A DNA stretch of 64,000 nucleotides from Empedobacter tilapiae (lineage in GTDB: Bacteria; Bacteroidota; Bacteroidia; Flavobacteriales; Weeksellaceae), in the NCBI RefSeq assembly GCF_004785645.1, contig NZ_SRPE01000001.1:248001-312000 (forward strand). Direction: 5' to 3'. The notes beneath the pieces are model-generated. The model was not told where the DNA came from and made no database searches. It saw only the letters and a program-made list of their open reading frames with translations. The translations under genes were made by a program, and so were the position numbers. Shown piece by piece: positions 10,325 to 19,666 of the stretch; within the stretch, counting starts at the first letter, position 1; each line of letters starts with the position of its first letter.

Positions 10325-10350
10325 TTACCACAAATTACCATTTTTTACCA
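10325..10350 (-). promoter_or_regulatory. Triple 10-bp-phased TGGTAA boxes, probable MraZ binding region
   Basis: Read on the minus strand, TGGTAA occurs three times with exactly 10-bp spacing (10350-10345, 10340-10335, 10330-10325), 30-55 bp upstream of the mraZ ATG. In E. coli, MraZ binds three TGGGN direct repeats separated by 5 nt, upstream of its own gene. The number, phase and position here match, with T in place of the third G. The role is inferred from that comparison. Confidence 0.72.
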
Positions 10351-10531
10351 CTTTTATGAAAATAGTTATCAACAAATTGAAATTTAGTATCAAATAGTTA
10401 TGATTTTTATAACGCAAATACCTTGTTTATTCTAACCTTTTTGATATTTATATAGACCTTGTTTTAATTGATTGATAACATTGTATTTTAAAGTTTTTTG
10501 GATAAAGCACTAATTAAAAAATATAATTAAT

Positions 10532-10539
10532 TAAATTTG
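10532..10539 (+). promoter_or_regulatory. Putative -7 element TAAATTTG for the hydrolase/engB operon
   Basis: This is a perfect TAnnTTTG, the Bacteroidota primary-sigma -7 box, 24 nt before the start codon at 10563. No TTG box sits at the usual 17-23 nt upstream (the nearest TTTG is about 31 nt away), so support is partial. Confidence 0.45.
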
Positions 10540-10562
10540 TCGACTTAATAATATTAGAGTAG

Positions 10563-11345
10563 ATGTTTTTTAGCTTAAAAAAGAAAGATAAGTTCTCTTA
10601 CATAGAAGAGGGAGAAGGACAACCAATTGTTTTACTTCACGGTTTAATGGGTGAACTTAGTAATTTCAGCTCACTTACAAATTATTATGCGCAAAGAGGC
10701 TATAAAGTTTTCGCACCGGAATTACCTTTATATTCTTTATCTGTTATCAATACAAACATTAAAAATATTGCAAAACACGTTGCAAATTTTATTGAAGAAG
10801 TCGTTAAAGAGCCTGCTATTTTAGTTGGAAATTCTCTAGGAGGACATATTGGTTTAATGGTTTGCCATAGACATCCAGAATACGTAAAAGCTCTTTGCTT
10901 AACAGGAAGTTCTGGTTTATATGAGAAATCTTTTGGAGAAACTTATCCTAAACGCGGAAATTATGAATATGTAGAACGTAAAACTCGTGAAGTTTTTTAC
11001 GATCCAACAATTGCTACAAAAGAGATTGTTGATGATGTTTTTAATACTGTGAATGACAGAAACAAAGCTATCAAAACTTTATACATTGCCAGAGATGCTA
11101 TTAAATCTAACATGAAAGATGATTTAAAAGACATCAAAATGCCAGTCTGTTTAATCTGGGGAAAGCAAGATAATGTTACACCTCCAGAAGTTGCAATAGA
11201 GTTCAATGAAGAACTTCCTGATGCTTCTCTTTACTGGATTGATGAATGTGGGCACGCTCCTATGATGGAACACCCAGAGTTATTCAATGAAATTTTATAC
11301 AAATGGCTAATCGAAAAACAATTAGATTCAGTCACTAAAGCATAA
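10563..11345 (+). CDS. Alpha/beta-fold hydrolase
   Basis: The 260-residue cytoplasmic protein is of the alpha/beta-hydrolase superfamily. It has an oxyanion-hole stretch LLHGLMGELSNFS, the nucleophile elbow GNSLGGH (serine near residue 95), the acid region GKQDNVTPPE, and a catalytic histidine in CGHAPMMEHPE. The substrate cannot be told from sequence; relatives include esterases and C-C bond hydrolases. It is 2 nt upstream of engB, so the two are cotranscribed. Confidence 0.88.
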   Translation: MFFSLKKKDKFSYIEEGEGQPIVLLHGLMGELSNFSSLTNYYAQRGYKVFAPELPLYSLSVINTNIKNIAKHVANFIEEVVKEPAILVGNSLGGHIGLMVCHRHPEYVKALCLTGSSGLYEKSFGETYPKRGNYEYVERKTREVFYDPTIATKEIVDDVFNTVNDRNKAIKTLYIARDAIKSNMKDDLKDIKMPVCLIWGKQDNVTPPEVAIEFNEELPDASLYWIDECGHAPMMEHPELFNEILYKWLIEKQLDSVTKA

Positions 11346-11347
11346 TT

Positions 11348-11980
11348 ATGATTAAAAAAGCTGAATTCGTAAAAAGTTCACAAAAATATACTGACTGTCC
11401 AGATCCTTTCAAACCAGAATATGCTTTTATTGGCCGTTCGAATGTTGGAAAATCATCGTTAATCAATATGTTAGCAGAAAAAAAAGCTTTAGCTAAAACT
11501 TCTGCAACTCCAGGTAAAACACAATTAATCAACACATTCGAAATGGATGATACTTGGTACTTAGCAGATTTACCAGGTTATGGTTTTGCAAAAGCCCCAA
11601 AAGGAGTTCGTGGAGGATTTAATAAAATGATCTATGATTACATTGAATTCAGAAAAAACTTAGTGAATGTTTTTTTATTGATTGATTCTCGACACACACC
11701 TCAAAAAATAGATTTACAGTTTATGGAATGGTTAGGAAATAAACAAATTCCATTTGCTATTGTGTTTACAAAATTAGACAAACTAACAAGTACTCAAATG
11801 CAAAAAAACTTGAATCATTACAAAAACGAGTTATTAAAAACTTGGGAAGAATTACCAAAAATATTTACAAGTTCAGCTTCGAGTAAAATTGGTAAATTAG
11901 AAATCTTAGGCTACATTGATAGTTTGAATGAACATCTTGTAGACGAATTCAAGAAAGAACAATACAAAAAAGAATATTAA
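11348..11980 (+). CDS. engB: Ribosome biogenesis GTPase EngB/YsxC
   Basis: This TrmE-Era-EngA-EngB-family GTPase is needed for large-subunit assembly. All G motifs are visible in the 210-residue protein: G1 GRSNVGKSS (about residues 27-35), G2 region with TSATPGKTQ, G3 DLPGYGFA, G4 TKLDK and G5 SSAS. It is cotranscribed with the preceding hydrolase and followed by a strong hairpin terminator. Confidence 0.96.
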   Translation: MIKKAEFVKSSQKYTDCPDPFKPEYAFIGRSNVGKSSLINMLAEKKALAKTSATPGKTQLINTFEMDDTWYLADLPGYGFAKAPKGVRGGFNKMIYDYIEFRKNLVNVFLLIDSRHTPQKIDLQFMEWLGNKQIPFAIVFTKLDKLTSTQMQKNLNHYKNELLKTWEELPKIFTSSASSKIGKLEILGYIDSLNEHLVDEFKKEQYKKEY

Positions 11981-12009
11981 AAAAGTCGGAACTTCGTTCC
12001 GACTTTTTT
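11979..12009. terminator. Bidirectional terminator between engB and a convergent lipoprotein gene
   Basis: The stem GTCGGAAC/GTTCCGAC (11985-11992 with 11996-12003) has a TTC loop and is flanked by A6 on the left and T6 on the right. It can serve engB on the plus strand and the convergent gene on the minus strand. Confidence 0.92.
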
Positions 12010-12015
12010 AACTTA

Positions 12016-12339
12016 TTACTCTCCTAGTTCAGCAGATTTTGTTTTCAAATCATTGATACAAGGTTCTATTAATTTCATTAATCGTTCTTGTAATTCAGGT
12101 GTCGGATTATTCATCTGCATCATTTCTGTATACGTAAATTCATCCATCATTTTATCTGTCGAACAGTCACAATATTTTGTAATTAATTCTTTTTTAGCCA
12201 CAGATATTCCTGGTGTTATTGCCGCTTGTTCACAAGCTGTCATTGCCTGAGCTTTTTGCTCTGCATTGTTTTTATCAGCTTTCGAATTACAACTAACAAT
12301 GGTTAATCCAAAGATTAATCCTAAAAGAGCTTTTTTCAT
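12016..12339 (-). CDS. Small conserved lipoprotein of unknown function
   Basis: The 107-residue protein has a lipoprotein signal peptide (lipobox TIVSC, cysteine near residue 17) followed by a short charged linker and a mostly helical mature part with three more cysteines in ACEQA, KYCDCS and EPCIND. Paired cysteines in the periplasm suggest disulfides. I do not recognise a named family. It stands alone between aroQ and the convergent terminator. Confidence 0.8.
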   Translation of the reverse strand: MKKALLGLIFGLTIVSCNSKADKNNAEQKAQAMTACEQAAITPGISVAKKELITKYCDCSTDKMMDEFTYTEMMQMNNPTPELQERLMKLIEPCINDLKTKSAELGE

Positions 12340-12381
12340 AGGTTATAAATTTTTAATATTAGTTAAGATACTTATTATTAA

Positions 12382-12804
12382 TTATTTTACAAAATCATTA
12401 ATTGCTTCTATATAACCTGGCAAACCTTTTCCTGAAATAATTTTCTCACAGCTTTCTCCTGTTACACTATTCTTTCTAAAGTCTTCTCGTGCATAAATAT
12501 CAGAAATATGAACTTCTATCACCTTCGTTGTTATCGCTTTTATCGCATCTGAAATTGCATATGAATAATGAGTATACGCTCCTGCATTCAAGATAATTCC
12601 ATCATATTTAAAACCTATTTCGTGCAATTTATCAATAATATCTCCTTCGTGATTTGATTGATAATAATGCAATGAAACTTCTGGAAATTCTTTTTTTAGT
12701 TCATGTTCAAAAAAATCTTCAAATGTTTGTGTTCCATAAATCTCTGGTTCTCGCACTCCAAGTAAATTTAAATTAGGTCCATTTATAATTTGTATTTGTC
12801 TCAT
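12382..12804 (-). CDS. aroQ: Type II 3-dehydroquinate dehydratase
   Basis: This enzyme dehydrates 3-dehydroquinate to 3-dehydroshikimate (third step of the shikimate pathway). The 140-residue protein has the family opening INGPNLNLLGVREPEIYG, the active-site stretch NAGAYTHYSYAI and the EVHISDIYAREDFR segment with catalytic histidine and arginine. The length is typical of the dodecameric type II enzyme. A 7+3+7 AT-rich palindrome (12807-12823) abuts the start; its meaning is unknown. Confidence 0.95.
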   Translation of the reverse strand: MRQIQIINGPNLNLLGVREPEIYGTQTFEDFFEHELKKEFPEVSLHYYQSNHEGDIIDKLHEIGFKYDGIILNAGAYTHYSYAISDAIKAITTKVIEVHISDIYAREDFRKNSVTGESCEKIISGKGLPGYIEAINDFVK

Positions 12805-12980
12805 TTACTTTATTTTATAAAGTTTTTATTATTTTTCTAATTAAAAAAGTTTAATTTTTTCTTTTATTTTAATCTTTTTTTACATTTCATTAACCTTTTG
12901 GCATAAATATTGTAAATAATCAATTACCAACCTTATATCATAGATTAACCAATCTAAACCAAAAAATTCAACCAAACCTT

Positions 12981-13016
12981 AAAATCTCAGTTAATCAAGA
13001 TTAACTGAGATTTTTG
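12981..13016 (-). terminator. Intrinsic terminator of rarA
   Basis: A perfect long stem pairs 12981-12996 with 12999-13014 (core ATCTCAGTTAATC and its complement) around a two-base centre. On the minus strand it follows the rarA stop by about 8 nt and ends in a U-rich tract. Confidence 0.88.
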
Positions 13017-13023
13017 TTTTCTT

Positions 13024-14304
13024 TCAATATCCATATTTACCTTTCCATTTCTGATTAAGTAATTGTTTATCCACTTGCTCACGTTTATTATTTCCTGGTT
13101 CATAAAAAGTCGTTCCAGAAATTTCATCAGGTAGAAACTCTTGTTCAGCAAAATTCCCTGGAAAATCATGCGAATATTTATACTCTTTTCCATAATCCAA
13201 TTCTTTCATCAATTTAGTTGGAGCATTTCGCAAATGCAATGGCACAGACAAATCACCCGTTTGTTTTACAATTTGTTGTGCTTTGCCAATCGCTAAATAA
13301 GTTGCATTACTTTTTGGAGAATTTGCTAAATAAACCGCACATTGACTCAATAATATTCGAGATTCAGGATAACCAATAACAGAAACAGCTTGAAATGTGT
13401 TATTTGCTAAAATCATCGCTGTTGGATTTGCATTTCCTACATCTTCAGAAGCTGAAATTAACATTCGGCGTGCAATAAATTTCAAATCTTCGCCGCCTTC
13501 TATCATTCTCGCCAACCAATAAACTGCTCCATTTGGATCTGAACCACGAATCGATTTAATAAAAGCTGAAATAATATCATAATGTTGCTCACCTGTTTTA
13601 TCATAACGTGCTAAATTTTGCTGAATACGTTCATGAACAACTTCATCGTTGATGATGATTTTATCCGTTGGAGAAAAACTATTAATTACCAACTCCAAAC
13701 CATTCAATAATTTTCTTGCGTCACCACCCGAATATCTTAATAATGCATTTGTTTCAATCAATTCGATATTCAATTGAGATAAAACCGCATCTATTTTTAT
13801 AGCTCGATTAAGTAAATCAACTAAATCTTCTTTTTCAAGATGTTTTAACACATAAACTTGTGCACGCGAAAGCAAAGCTGGAACAACCTCGAAACTTGGA
13901 TTTTCAGTTGTTGCACCAATCAAAGTTACTAAACCTGTTTCTACCGCTCCCAACAAACTGTCTTGTTGAGATTTGTTGAAACGATGAATCTCATCTATAA
14001 ATAAAATTGGATTTTTTGTTCCCGAAAACAAATTTTGATTCTTTGCTTTTTCAATTACTTCTCGCACTTCTTTTACACCCGAATTTATTGCACTTAATGT
14101 GTAAAACGGACGATCTGTTAATTCAGAAATTAATTGAGCTAGCGTTGTTTTTCCAGTTCCTGGAGGTCCCCAAAAAATCATCGAAGCAATCATATCATGC
14201 TGCAACATCATTTTTATTGGTCCATTTTCGCCCACCAAATGCTTTTGATTAATATATTCTTCAAGCGTTTTTGGACGCATTCTTTCAGCTAAAGGCGCAT
14301 TCAT
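13024..14304 (-). CDS. rarA: Replication-associated recombination ATPase RarA/MgsA
   Basis: RarA is an AAA+ clamp-loader-like ATPase acting at stalled replication forks. The protein has Walker [10 protein letters not shown] (about residue 37 from this start), Walker [10 protein letters not shown], sensor motif [10 protein letters not shown] and a C-terminal tetramerisation domain containing [13 protein letters not shown] chose the ATG at 14304 ([17 protein letters not shown]) because family members begin at PLAxRxRP. An upstream in-frame ATG at 14370 would add 22 residues and cannot be excluded. Confidence 0.93.
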   Translation of the reverse strand: MNAPLAERMRPKTLEEYINQKHLVGENGPIKMMLQHDMIASMIFWGPPGTGKTTLAQLISELTDRPFYTLSAINSGVKEVREVIEKAKNQNLFSGTKNPILFIDEIHRFNKSQQDSLLGAVETGLVTLIGATTENPSFEVVPALLSRAQVYVLKHLEKEDLVDLLNRAIKIDAVLSQLNIELIETNALLRYSGGDARKLLNGLELVINSFSPTDKIIINDEVVHERIQQNLARYDKTGEQHYDIISAFIKSIRGSDPNGAVYWLARMIEGGEDLKFIARRMLISASEDVGNANPTAMILANNTFQAVSVIGYPESRILLSQCAVYLANSPKSNATYLAIGKAQQIVKQTGDLSVPLHLRNAPTKLMKELDYGKEYKYSHDFPGNFAEQEFLPDEISGTTFYEPGNNKREQVDKQLLNQKWKGKYGY

Positions 14305-14417
14305 AAAATCTTGTTTAGATTTCAAAGTTAGGGAATGTTTTGTCAAAATGAATGATTTTTTCAGCGACATATTTTGGCATTTAGATTTATTTTCTTTGTG
14401 TTAGAATAAAAATTAAA

Positions 14418-14822
14418 ATGATGAAGAAAGCGTTAGAATGTGCTTTAATTTTAACAAGAAAGCACCAACTTTTGGGTGATAAAATTGCTTTATCAACAGA
14501 TTATTTGAAAAAGATTGAACTAAAAGATAAACAAACAGAAATCAATAAACAGATGATTGATTTTTTGATTGAATTACAAGAATTTGTAGAATTTATCAAG
14601 GTAAATCAAGAACTTAAATTAATGTATATAGAATTGGTTAATTATTACTTTAATCAAATTCATCATCAAATTAATTTTTATGAAATTGAATTGGATCGTT
14701 TAGAATTTGAATCTAAATTCTCAATAAATATGATTAATCAATTTAATCAAAACAAAAAAAATGGAGAAATAAATTCAGTTCAAGAAAAATTAAATTCTTG
14801 TTACAATATCATTAATTCATAG
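14418..14822 (+). CDS. Hypothetical helical protein
   Basis: This 134-residue protein is predicted to be soluble and almost wholly helical, rich in K, E, I, L, N and Q, with no signal peptide, cysteine cluster or recognised motif. It starts 47 nt upstream-to-downstream from the rarA region on the opposite strand and precedes a secreted thioredoxin-fold gene by 57 nt. I do not recognise a family. Codon use and AT content match the neighbours, so it is probably a real gene. Confidence 0.65.
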   Translation: MMKKALECALILTRKHQLLGDKIALSTDYLKKIELKDKQTEINKQMIDFLIELQEFVEFIKVNQELKLMYIELVNYYFNQIHHQINFYEIELDRLEFESKFSINMINQFNQNKKNGEINSVQEKLNSCYNIINS

Positions 14823-14879
14823 AAAAACGTTTTCGGCATAATTTTTTATTGTAAATTCGATTTAATATTTAGAATTGAA

Positions 14880-15386
14880 ATGAAAAAATTAACAATGTTT
14901 TTTAGCTTAATGATTTTGTCATTAAGTTTTGCATTTGGTCAACAAACTGATAAACCAAAAATTTATAGTGAAGAAGCTAATCCGAAAGTAGATATTGCAA
15001 ATGCAGTACAAAAAGCATCGGCTGAAAAGAAACACGTTTTATTACAAATTGGAGGAAATTGGTGCGCTTGGTGTATTATGTTTGATAAAATGACGAAAGA
15101 AAACCAAGAGGTAAAAGATTATATCGCTAATAATTATGAAGTTGTTCATGTTAATTATTCGCCGAAAAATAAAAATGAAGAAACGTTAGCTGCATTGAAA
15201 CATCCAGAACGTTTTGGATTTCCTGTTTTTGTAATTTTAGACGATAAAGGAAATTTGATACACACACAAAACTCAGCTTATTTGGAGAGTAAAGAAGTGA
15301 AAGGTCACGATCCGAAAGTTGTATTAGAATTTTTACAAAACTGGTCATACAAAGCGTTAGATCCAGCTAGTTATATTAAAAAATAA
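14880..15386 (+). CDS. Exported thioredoxin-fold protein
   Basis: The 168-residue protein has a Sec signal peptide (about residues 1-20, ending AFGQ), then a thioredoxin fold. Visible are the redox motif WCAWC in GGNWCAWC (near residue 61) and a cis-proline region FGFPVFVILDD. It is likely a periplasmic disulfide reductase or oxidoreductase. The alanine-tryptophan centre of the CxxC-like motif (C-A-W-C) is unlike DsbA or classical Trx, so substrate and direction of electron flow are unknown. A hairpin terminator follows. Confidence 0.85.
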   Translation: MKKLTMFFSLMILSLSFAFGQQTDKPKIYSEEANPKVDIANAVQKASAEKKHVLLQIGGNWCAWCIMFDKMTKENQEVKDYIANNYEVVHVNYSPKNKNEETLAALKHPERFGFPVFVILDDKGNLIHTQNSAYLESKEVKGHDPKVVLEFLQNWSYKALDPASYIKK

Positions 15387-15403
15387 ATATCATATAAAAT
15401 ATT

Positions 15404-15450
15404 AAGAATCAATCTTCAAAAACAAAACTTTTTAGATTGATTCTTTTTTA
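15404..15450 (+). terminator. Terminator after the thioredoxin-fold gene
   Basis: AAGAATCAATCT (15404-15415) pairs with AGATTGATTCTT (15434-15445) and is followed by a T run. The 18-nt loop is long. Confidence 0.7.
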
Positions 15451-15464
15451 TTTCTCTTATTGAT

Positions 15465-15472
15465 TAACTTTG
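15465..15472 (+). promoter_or_regulatory. Putative -7 element TAACTTTG for yidD-lgt
   Basis: A perfect TAnnTTTG ends only 4 nt before the GTG start of yidD at 15477. If used, the transcript would be essentially leaderless, or initiate at the GTG itself. A TTG lies 25 nt upstream, slightly farther than usual. Confidence 0.45.
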
Positions 15473-15476
15473 CGAG

Positions 15477-15710
15477 GTGAACAATTTTTTAGTAAAACCG
15501 TTTATTTTATTGGTAAGATTTTATCAATTAGCTATCTCTCCTTGGATAGGAAGTAATTGTAGATATCAACCAACTTGCTCTTCATACATGATAGAAGCAC
15601 TAAAAGAACATGGTTTGCTAAAAGGTTTATGGCTCGGAACAAAAAGAATTGGTCGCTGTCACCCTTGGGGAGGACATGGATATGACCCTGTACCTAAAAA
15701 GAAAAATTAA
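15477..15710 (+). CDS. yidD: Membrane protein insertion efficiency factor YidD
   Basis: YidD is a small inner-membrane-associated protein that assists YidC-dependent insertion. The 77-residue protein is a textbook match: an amphipathic N-terminus with [14 protein letters not shown], the three-cysteine core [19 protein letters not shown] and the end motif [15 protein letters not shown]. The start is GTG at 15477; a stop codon lies 12 nt upstream in frame and no ATG is available. It overlaps lgt by one base (TAATG). Confidence 0.93.
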   Translation: MNNFLVKPFILLVRFYQLAISPWIGSNCRYQPTCSSYMIEALKEHGLLKGLWLGTKRIGRCHPWGGHGYDPVPKKKN

Positions 15711-16597
15711 TGATTAACTTAATTTCGTTTATCGATTGGGATCCAAAACCTTATTTATTTGAAATAGCAGGATTCAAAGTACATATTTACAGTTTATGTT
15801 GGATAGTTGCCTTTGTTGTAGGTTGGTATTTGATGTCTAATATTTTCAAGAAAGAAAATCAGAAAAAAGAATTACTAGATCCTTTATTTCTATATACTTT
15901 TATTGGAGCTATAGTTGGAGCTAGGCTTGGAGAATATTTATTTTACGATCCTTCTGCTTTTATAGAACGACCTATCGAAGTATTCTTACCAGTGCAACAT
16001 GCTCCAGGGCAAAGTGCTTTCTTTGGTTTATTACAAGATTACGAATTTGTAGGATTTAGTGGATTAGCTAGTCACGGAGCTGCATTAGGTGTTATTTTAA
16101 CATCCTATTTGTTTAGTAGAAAATACTTACATCGCAATGTTTTATGGTTATTAGACAGAATAGCTGTTGTTGTTCCATTTGGTGGAGCTGCTGTTCGAAT
16201 TGGTAATTTTTATAATTCTGAAATTGTAGGAAAAGCATCTGACTTACCTTGGGCTGTAAAATTTTATCAACAAAGTTTAGGATACGGAGAAATAATACCT
16301 CGTCATCCAGCTCAAATTTACGAAGCTATTGGATATATTATCTTAGGTTTTATCATGATTTTTATGTACAATAAAACTGATAAAAGAAAATATTTAGGTG
16401 CTTTGTTAGGTGTATTCTTATTTTTATTATTTTTAATACGATTTGTTGTTGAATTCTATAAAGAAAATCAAGGAGAAGAAGCCGTAGCTGAAACTTTTAA
16501 CATAGGATTAAATAATGGTCAAGTTTTGAGTATTCCTTTTATGATAATTGGATTGTATTTATTTTTTTCATCTAAAAATAGATTAGAAACTAATTAA
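15710..16597 (+). CDS. lgt: Prolipoprotein diacylglyceryl transferase
   Basis: Lgt attaches diacylglycerol to the lipobox cysteine of prolipoproteins, the first step of lipoprotein maturation. The 295-residue protein has about seven membrane helices, the HGAALGV segment with the essential histidine region, the signature with RIGNFYNSEIVGK, and PRHPAQIYEA. It is translationally coupled to yidD. The many lipoproteins in this window are its expected substrates. Confidence 0.95.
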   Translation: MINLISFIDWDPKPYLFEIAGFKVHIYSLCWIVAFVVGWYLMSNIFKKENQKKELLDPLFLYTFIGAIVGARLGEYLFYDPSAFIERPIEVFLPVQHAPGQSAFFGLLQDYEFVGFSGLASHGAALGVILTSYLFSRKYLHRNVLWLLDRIAVVVPFGGAAVRIGNFYNSEIVGKASDLPWAVKFYQQSLGYGEIIPRHPAQIYEAIGYIILGFIMIFMYNKTDKRKYLGALLGVFLFLLFLIRFVVEFYKENQGEEAVAETFNIGLNNGQVLSIPFMIIGLYLFFSSKNRLETN

Positions 16598-16641
16598 CCG
16601 AATTAATATTAATTATAAACTTTGAAATATATTTTAAACTT

Positions 16642-17025
16642 ATGGGATTTTTTAAAGAATTTAAAGAGTTTGCTGTTAAAGGAAACGTTGTAGACTTAGC
16701 TGTCGGTGTTGTTATCGGTGGTGCTTTTGGGAAAATTGTAACTTCTTTAGTAGAAGACATTATTACACCTGCTCTCTTAAATCCAGCATTAAAAGCTATT
16801 AACGCTGAAAATTTAGCTGCATTGGTCATTCCAGGTACAGCTATTAAATATGGTAGTTTCTTAGCTGCTGCTATTTCATTTATTGTTGTCGCTTTTGCTT
16901 TATTCGTAATGATAAAAGGAATCAATAAATTGAAAAAAGAAGCTCCTGCTGAAGAACCAGCTCCAGCTGGTCCAACTCAAGAAGAATTATTAGCAGAAAT
17001 TCGTGACTTGTTAAAAAACAAATAA
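16642..17025 (+). CDS. mscL: Large-conductance mechanosensitive channel
   Basis: MscL is the pentameric emergency-release channel of the inner membrane. The 127-residue protein has the N-terminal amphipathic helix GFFKEFKEFAVKGN, TM1 with VVDLAVGVVIGGAFGKIV, a periplasmic loop, TM2 (about residues 72-95) and a cytoplasmic helical bundle ending in EEELLAEIRDLLKNK-like residues. Length and motifs are typical. Confidence 0.95.
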   Translation: MGFFKEFKEFAVKGNVVDLAVGVVIGGAFGKIVTSLVEDIITPALLNPALKAINAENLAALVIPGTAIKYGSFLAAAISFIVVAFALFVMIKGINKLKKEAPAEEPAPAGPTQEELLAEIRDLLKNK

Positions 17026-17048
17026 TTATTATACTCAATTTATAAAAT

Positions 17049-17078
17049 AAAAAAGGTCCGCAATAGCGAACCTTTTTT
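17049..17078. terminator. Bidirectional terminator between mscL and the convergent receptor gene
   Basis: The stem GGTCCGC/GCGAACC (one mismatch) at 17055-17061 and 17066-17072 has an AATA loop and is flanked by A and T runs. Confidence 0.85.
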
Positions 17079-17095
17079 ATTTTATATTCTAAATA

Positions 17096-19618
17096 CTAAG
17101 AAGCGACTTGCATTTGCATTTCTTCTCCTCCCATTTCTTCTCCTCCTTCAGGACGTTTACGTTGTTCTTTTTCATTTGTTTTCTTAAAACGATAAGTAAA
17201 TGATAAGTTTAACGAACGCTTCATCCAACGCATACTTTCATAATTTATATAATCAGTTCCATATTGTGTCATTTCACGTTTTCTTGAATTGAAAACATCA
17301 CGAATATTTAGCGTTAACGTTGCTTGCTTTTTAAATAAATCTTTTGATAAAGAAAAATCCATTGACAAGTTATCTTCAATTTTTTGTTGAGCCGTTTTTA
17401 TACTTCCCATATAATTTCCAGCTAACTGAATTTTGAAATCTGCTGGTAATGTAAAGTTAGAAGACAAACGTCCGCGAGAGCTAAATCCATCTCCCGAAAA
17501 ATCTTGCGTATCCACTTTAGTTCCTTCAACTCCTGTTATAGGATCTTTTACCACATTTATTTCTTCGTAATAACCTGTTCTTTTGTAACCAAATAAATTC
17601 ACATTAAACATTAAACTCCACCATCTAGCTGGTTTGTAAGTCGCTGTTAAATCTAATCCATAACGATCTTCATCTCCTACGTTTACTGGTTTTGTAATAA
17701 ACACATCATCTCCACTATCATTATAATTTTTACGTTGAAATTGATTAATCATATCAGTTGTTCTTTGGTAAAATAAACTTGGAGTTACCATTAACTTACC
17801 TACTGATGTGATATAAGACAACTCGAATGAGTTTGTATATGTTGGATTAAGATCTGGATTACCTTTTCTTACATTTCTGTCATCTGTCGCAGAAAAGAAA
17901 GGCATTAACATGAATCCCATTGGTCGACGAATACGACGAGAATAACTTAATTGCATTTCATTTTTATCCGTAAACTTATAGTTCAATGTTAATGTTGGGA
18001 ATAAATCTGTATACTTTTTAGAGATATTTTCTCCATTAGTGTAGTTCTTAATTTTCATATCAGAATTTTCCAAGCGTAAACCTGCAAAATACTGAAACTT
18101 TTCTCCAATTGCATTTCCGTATTGTGCATAAGCCGCTAATACATTTTGTTGATTATCTACATTTGCAAAAAATCTACTATCAGCTTCGTAATCCCCATTA
18201 GCTTGTAAAAAATACGTTCTGTTATCTGTTTTTGTATCACTAAAATCAGCACGAGCACCCAATTCAAATTTTCCTTTTTCTCCAATTGGACGAACATAGT
18301 CTGCCGTTAAAACAACATTTTTCTGATCTTCTAAATTATCAGTAATACGATTTGTAATTTTATCTTTATAAATTCCAGTTATTTTATCAAGTTCTTTTGT
18401 CAATCCATCAACAAGACCATCTTCGTCTTCTTTTTGAGATGAAAAACGCCCTGTAAAAACAAATTCATGACCTTTCTTATCAAACTCGTGTTTATAATTA
18501 AAATCTAAATCAAAGTTATTTTCGATTTCTTTTTCATCTTGTCTATTATATTCATGTTTCAAGAAAGTCATCGAATTATCAAAGTAATTATAATCAACCA
18601 AAGCATTATTGTTTCCATTATTATAACGGTAACCAGCTGATAAACCTAATGTATTTTTATCATCTAAATAATATTCTCCACCTAAACGAATGTTATAGTT
18701 TCTACGAATTCTATTATTCTCACGATCTGTTGCTCTATATTGTTTTATACTATTTGTTCCTTCATTAAAACTTGTCATAAAAGCAGAACCTTCACCTTCG
18801 CGATCTACATATCTCGTTCCTAAAGTTGTATAAATATTATATTTTTTTGTTTTATAATTTAGATTAACATTTCCTCCAACCATTGTTGGAATTCCTCCAT
18901 TCAATGTTACAGAACCATTAAAACCTGTATTAGAACCTTTTTTCAATACAATATTAATAATCCCCGCAGAACCTGAAGCTTCGTAACGCGCCGAAGGATT
19001 TGTTACTAATTCTATACGTTCAACATTTTCTGCTGGTATATTTTTTAAAGCTTCTGCAACATCAGAAACACCTAACATTCCTGATGGCTTTCCATCAATC
19101 AAAAATTTAACATTATCATTTCCTCTTAAAGAAACATTACCTTCTGCATCTACTTGTACAGACGGTACATTTGCCAAAGCATCTGACAATGATTGTCCTT
19201 GCGACATAGGATCATTTGCCATGTCGTATACCTTTTTATCTAATTCTACTTTATAAATTGGTTTTTCTGCTGTTACAACAGCAGCATCTAAGGAAACAGT
19301 TTCTGTACCTTTTACTATAAAAGTTCCAAGATCTAGAGTACCATTCAATTCTATCTCTTTTTCTATCGCATCATATCCCATTGGCTCTATTACCAAAATA
19401 TAACGACCTTCTTTTGCCTCAATTACAAAATTTCCTTTAGCATCCGTTGCGCCTTCCGCGACAACTCCCTCTTCTGTACTTTCTAAGGATACAGTAGTAT
19501 ATTCTACTGGTTTATTGTCTTTTGACAAAACTTTTCCTCTTATTTCTAAAAGATCTTGTGCATTCAATCCTGCACAAACACAAATAAAAATGAGAGCAAA
19601 TAAATTTCTTAACCTCAT
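17096..19618 (-). CDS. TonB-dependent-receptor-like outer-membrane beta-barrel protein
   Basis: The 840-residue outer-membrane protein has a signal peptide (residues 1-20), a carboxypeptidase-regulatory-like beta-sandwich (about 22-105), a plug domain (about 115-225, with SLSDALANVPSVQVDAEG and LRGNDNVKFLIDGKP) and a long barrel of the 'outer membrane protein beta-barrel' type. This resembles the receptor family without a clear TonB box and often without a known ligand in Bacteroidota. The C-terminus is basic and glutamate/glycine-rich rather than ending in an aromatic barrel residue. A perfect palindrome lies upstream (19667-19686). Its closeness to the dead-Cas12f/sigma operon makes it a possible target, but this is untested. 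Confidence 0.85.
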   Translation of the reverse strand: MRLRNLFALIFICVCAGLNAQDLLEIRGKVLSKDNKPVEYTTVSLESTEEGVVAEGATDAKGNFVIEAKEGRYILVIEPMGYDAIEKEIELNGTLDLGTFIVKGTETVSLDAAVVTAEKPIYKVELDKKVYDMANDPMSQGQSLSDALANVPSVQVDAEGNVSLRGNDNVKFLIDGKPSGMLGVSDVAEALKNIPAENVERIELVTNPSARYEASGSAGIINIVLKKGSNTGFNGSVTLNGGIPTMVGGNVNLNYKTKKYNIYTTLGTRYVDREGEGSAFMTSFNEGTNSIKQYRATDRENNRIRRNYNIRLGGEYYLDDKNTLGLSAGYRYNNGNNNALVDYNYFDNSMTFLKHEYNRQDEKEIENNFDLDFNYKHEFDKKGHEFVFTGRFSSQKEDEDGLVDGLTKELDKITGIYKDKITNRITDNLEDQKNVVLTADYVRPIGEKGKFELGARADFSDTKTDNRTYFLQANGDYEADSRFFANVDNQQNVLAAYAQYGNAIGEKFQYFAGLRLENSDMKIKNYTNGENISKKYTDLFPTLTLNYKFTDKNEMQLSYSRRIRRPMGFMLMPFFSATDDRNVRKGNPDLNPTYTNSFELSYITSVGKLMVTPSLFYQRTTDMINQFQRKNYNDSGDDVFITKPVNVGDEDRYGLDLTATYKPARWWSLMFNVNLFGYKRTGYYEEINVVKDPITGVEGTKVDTQDFSGDGFSSRGRLSSNFTLPADFKIQLAGNYMGSIKTAQQKIEDNLSMDFSLSKDLFKKQATLTLNIRDVFNSRKREMTQYGTDYINYESMRWMKRSLNLSFTYRFKKTNEKEQRKRPEGGEEMGGEEMQMQVAS

Positions 19619-19666
19619 GTGTTCAATTTTTCTTTTCGTAGTTCTAAATTTTACAAAATATTAGAC

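Noticed and set aside
10295-10331. Upstream GTG start for mraZ
   Set aside because: It falls inside the third TGGTAA box and adds hydrophobic residues not seen in MraZ proteins.
12807-12823. ACTTTAT-TTT-ATAAAGT palindrome at the aroQ start as an operator
   Set aside because: AT-rich dyads of this size are expected by chance at this base composition, and it touches the start codon. Kept only as a note under aroQ.
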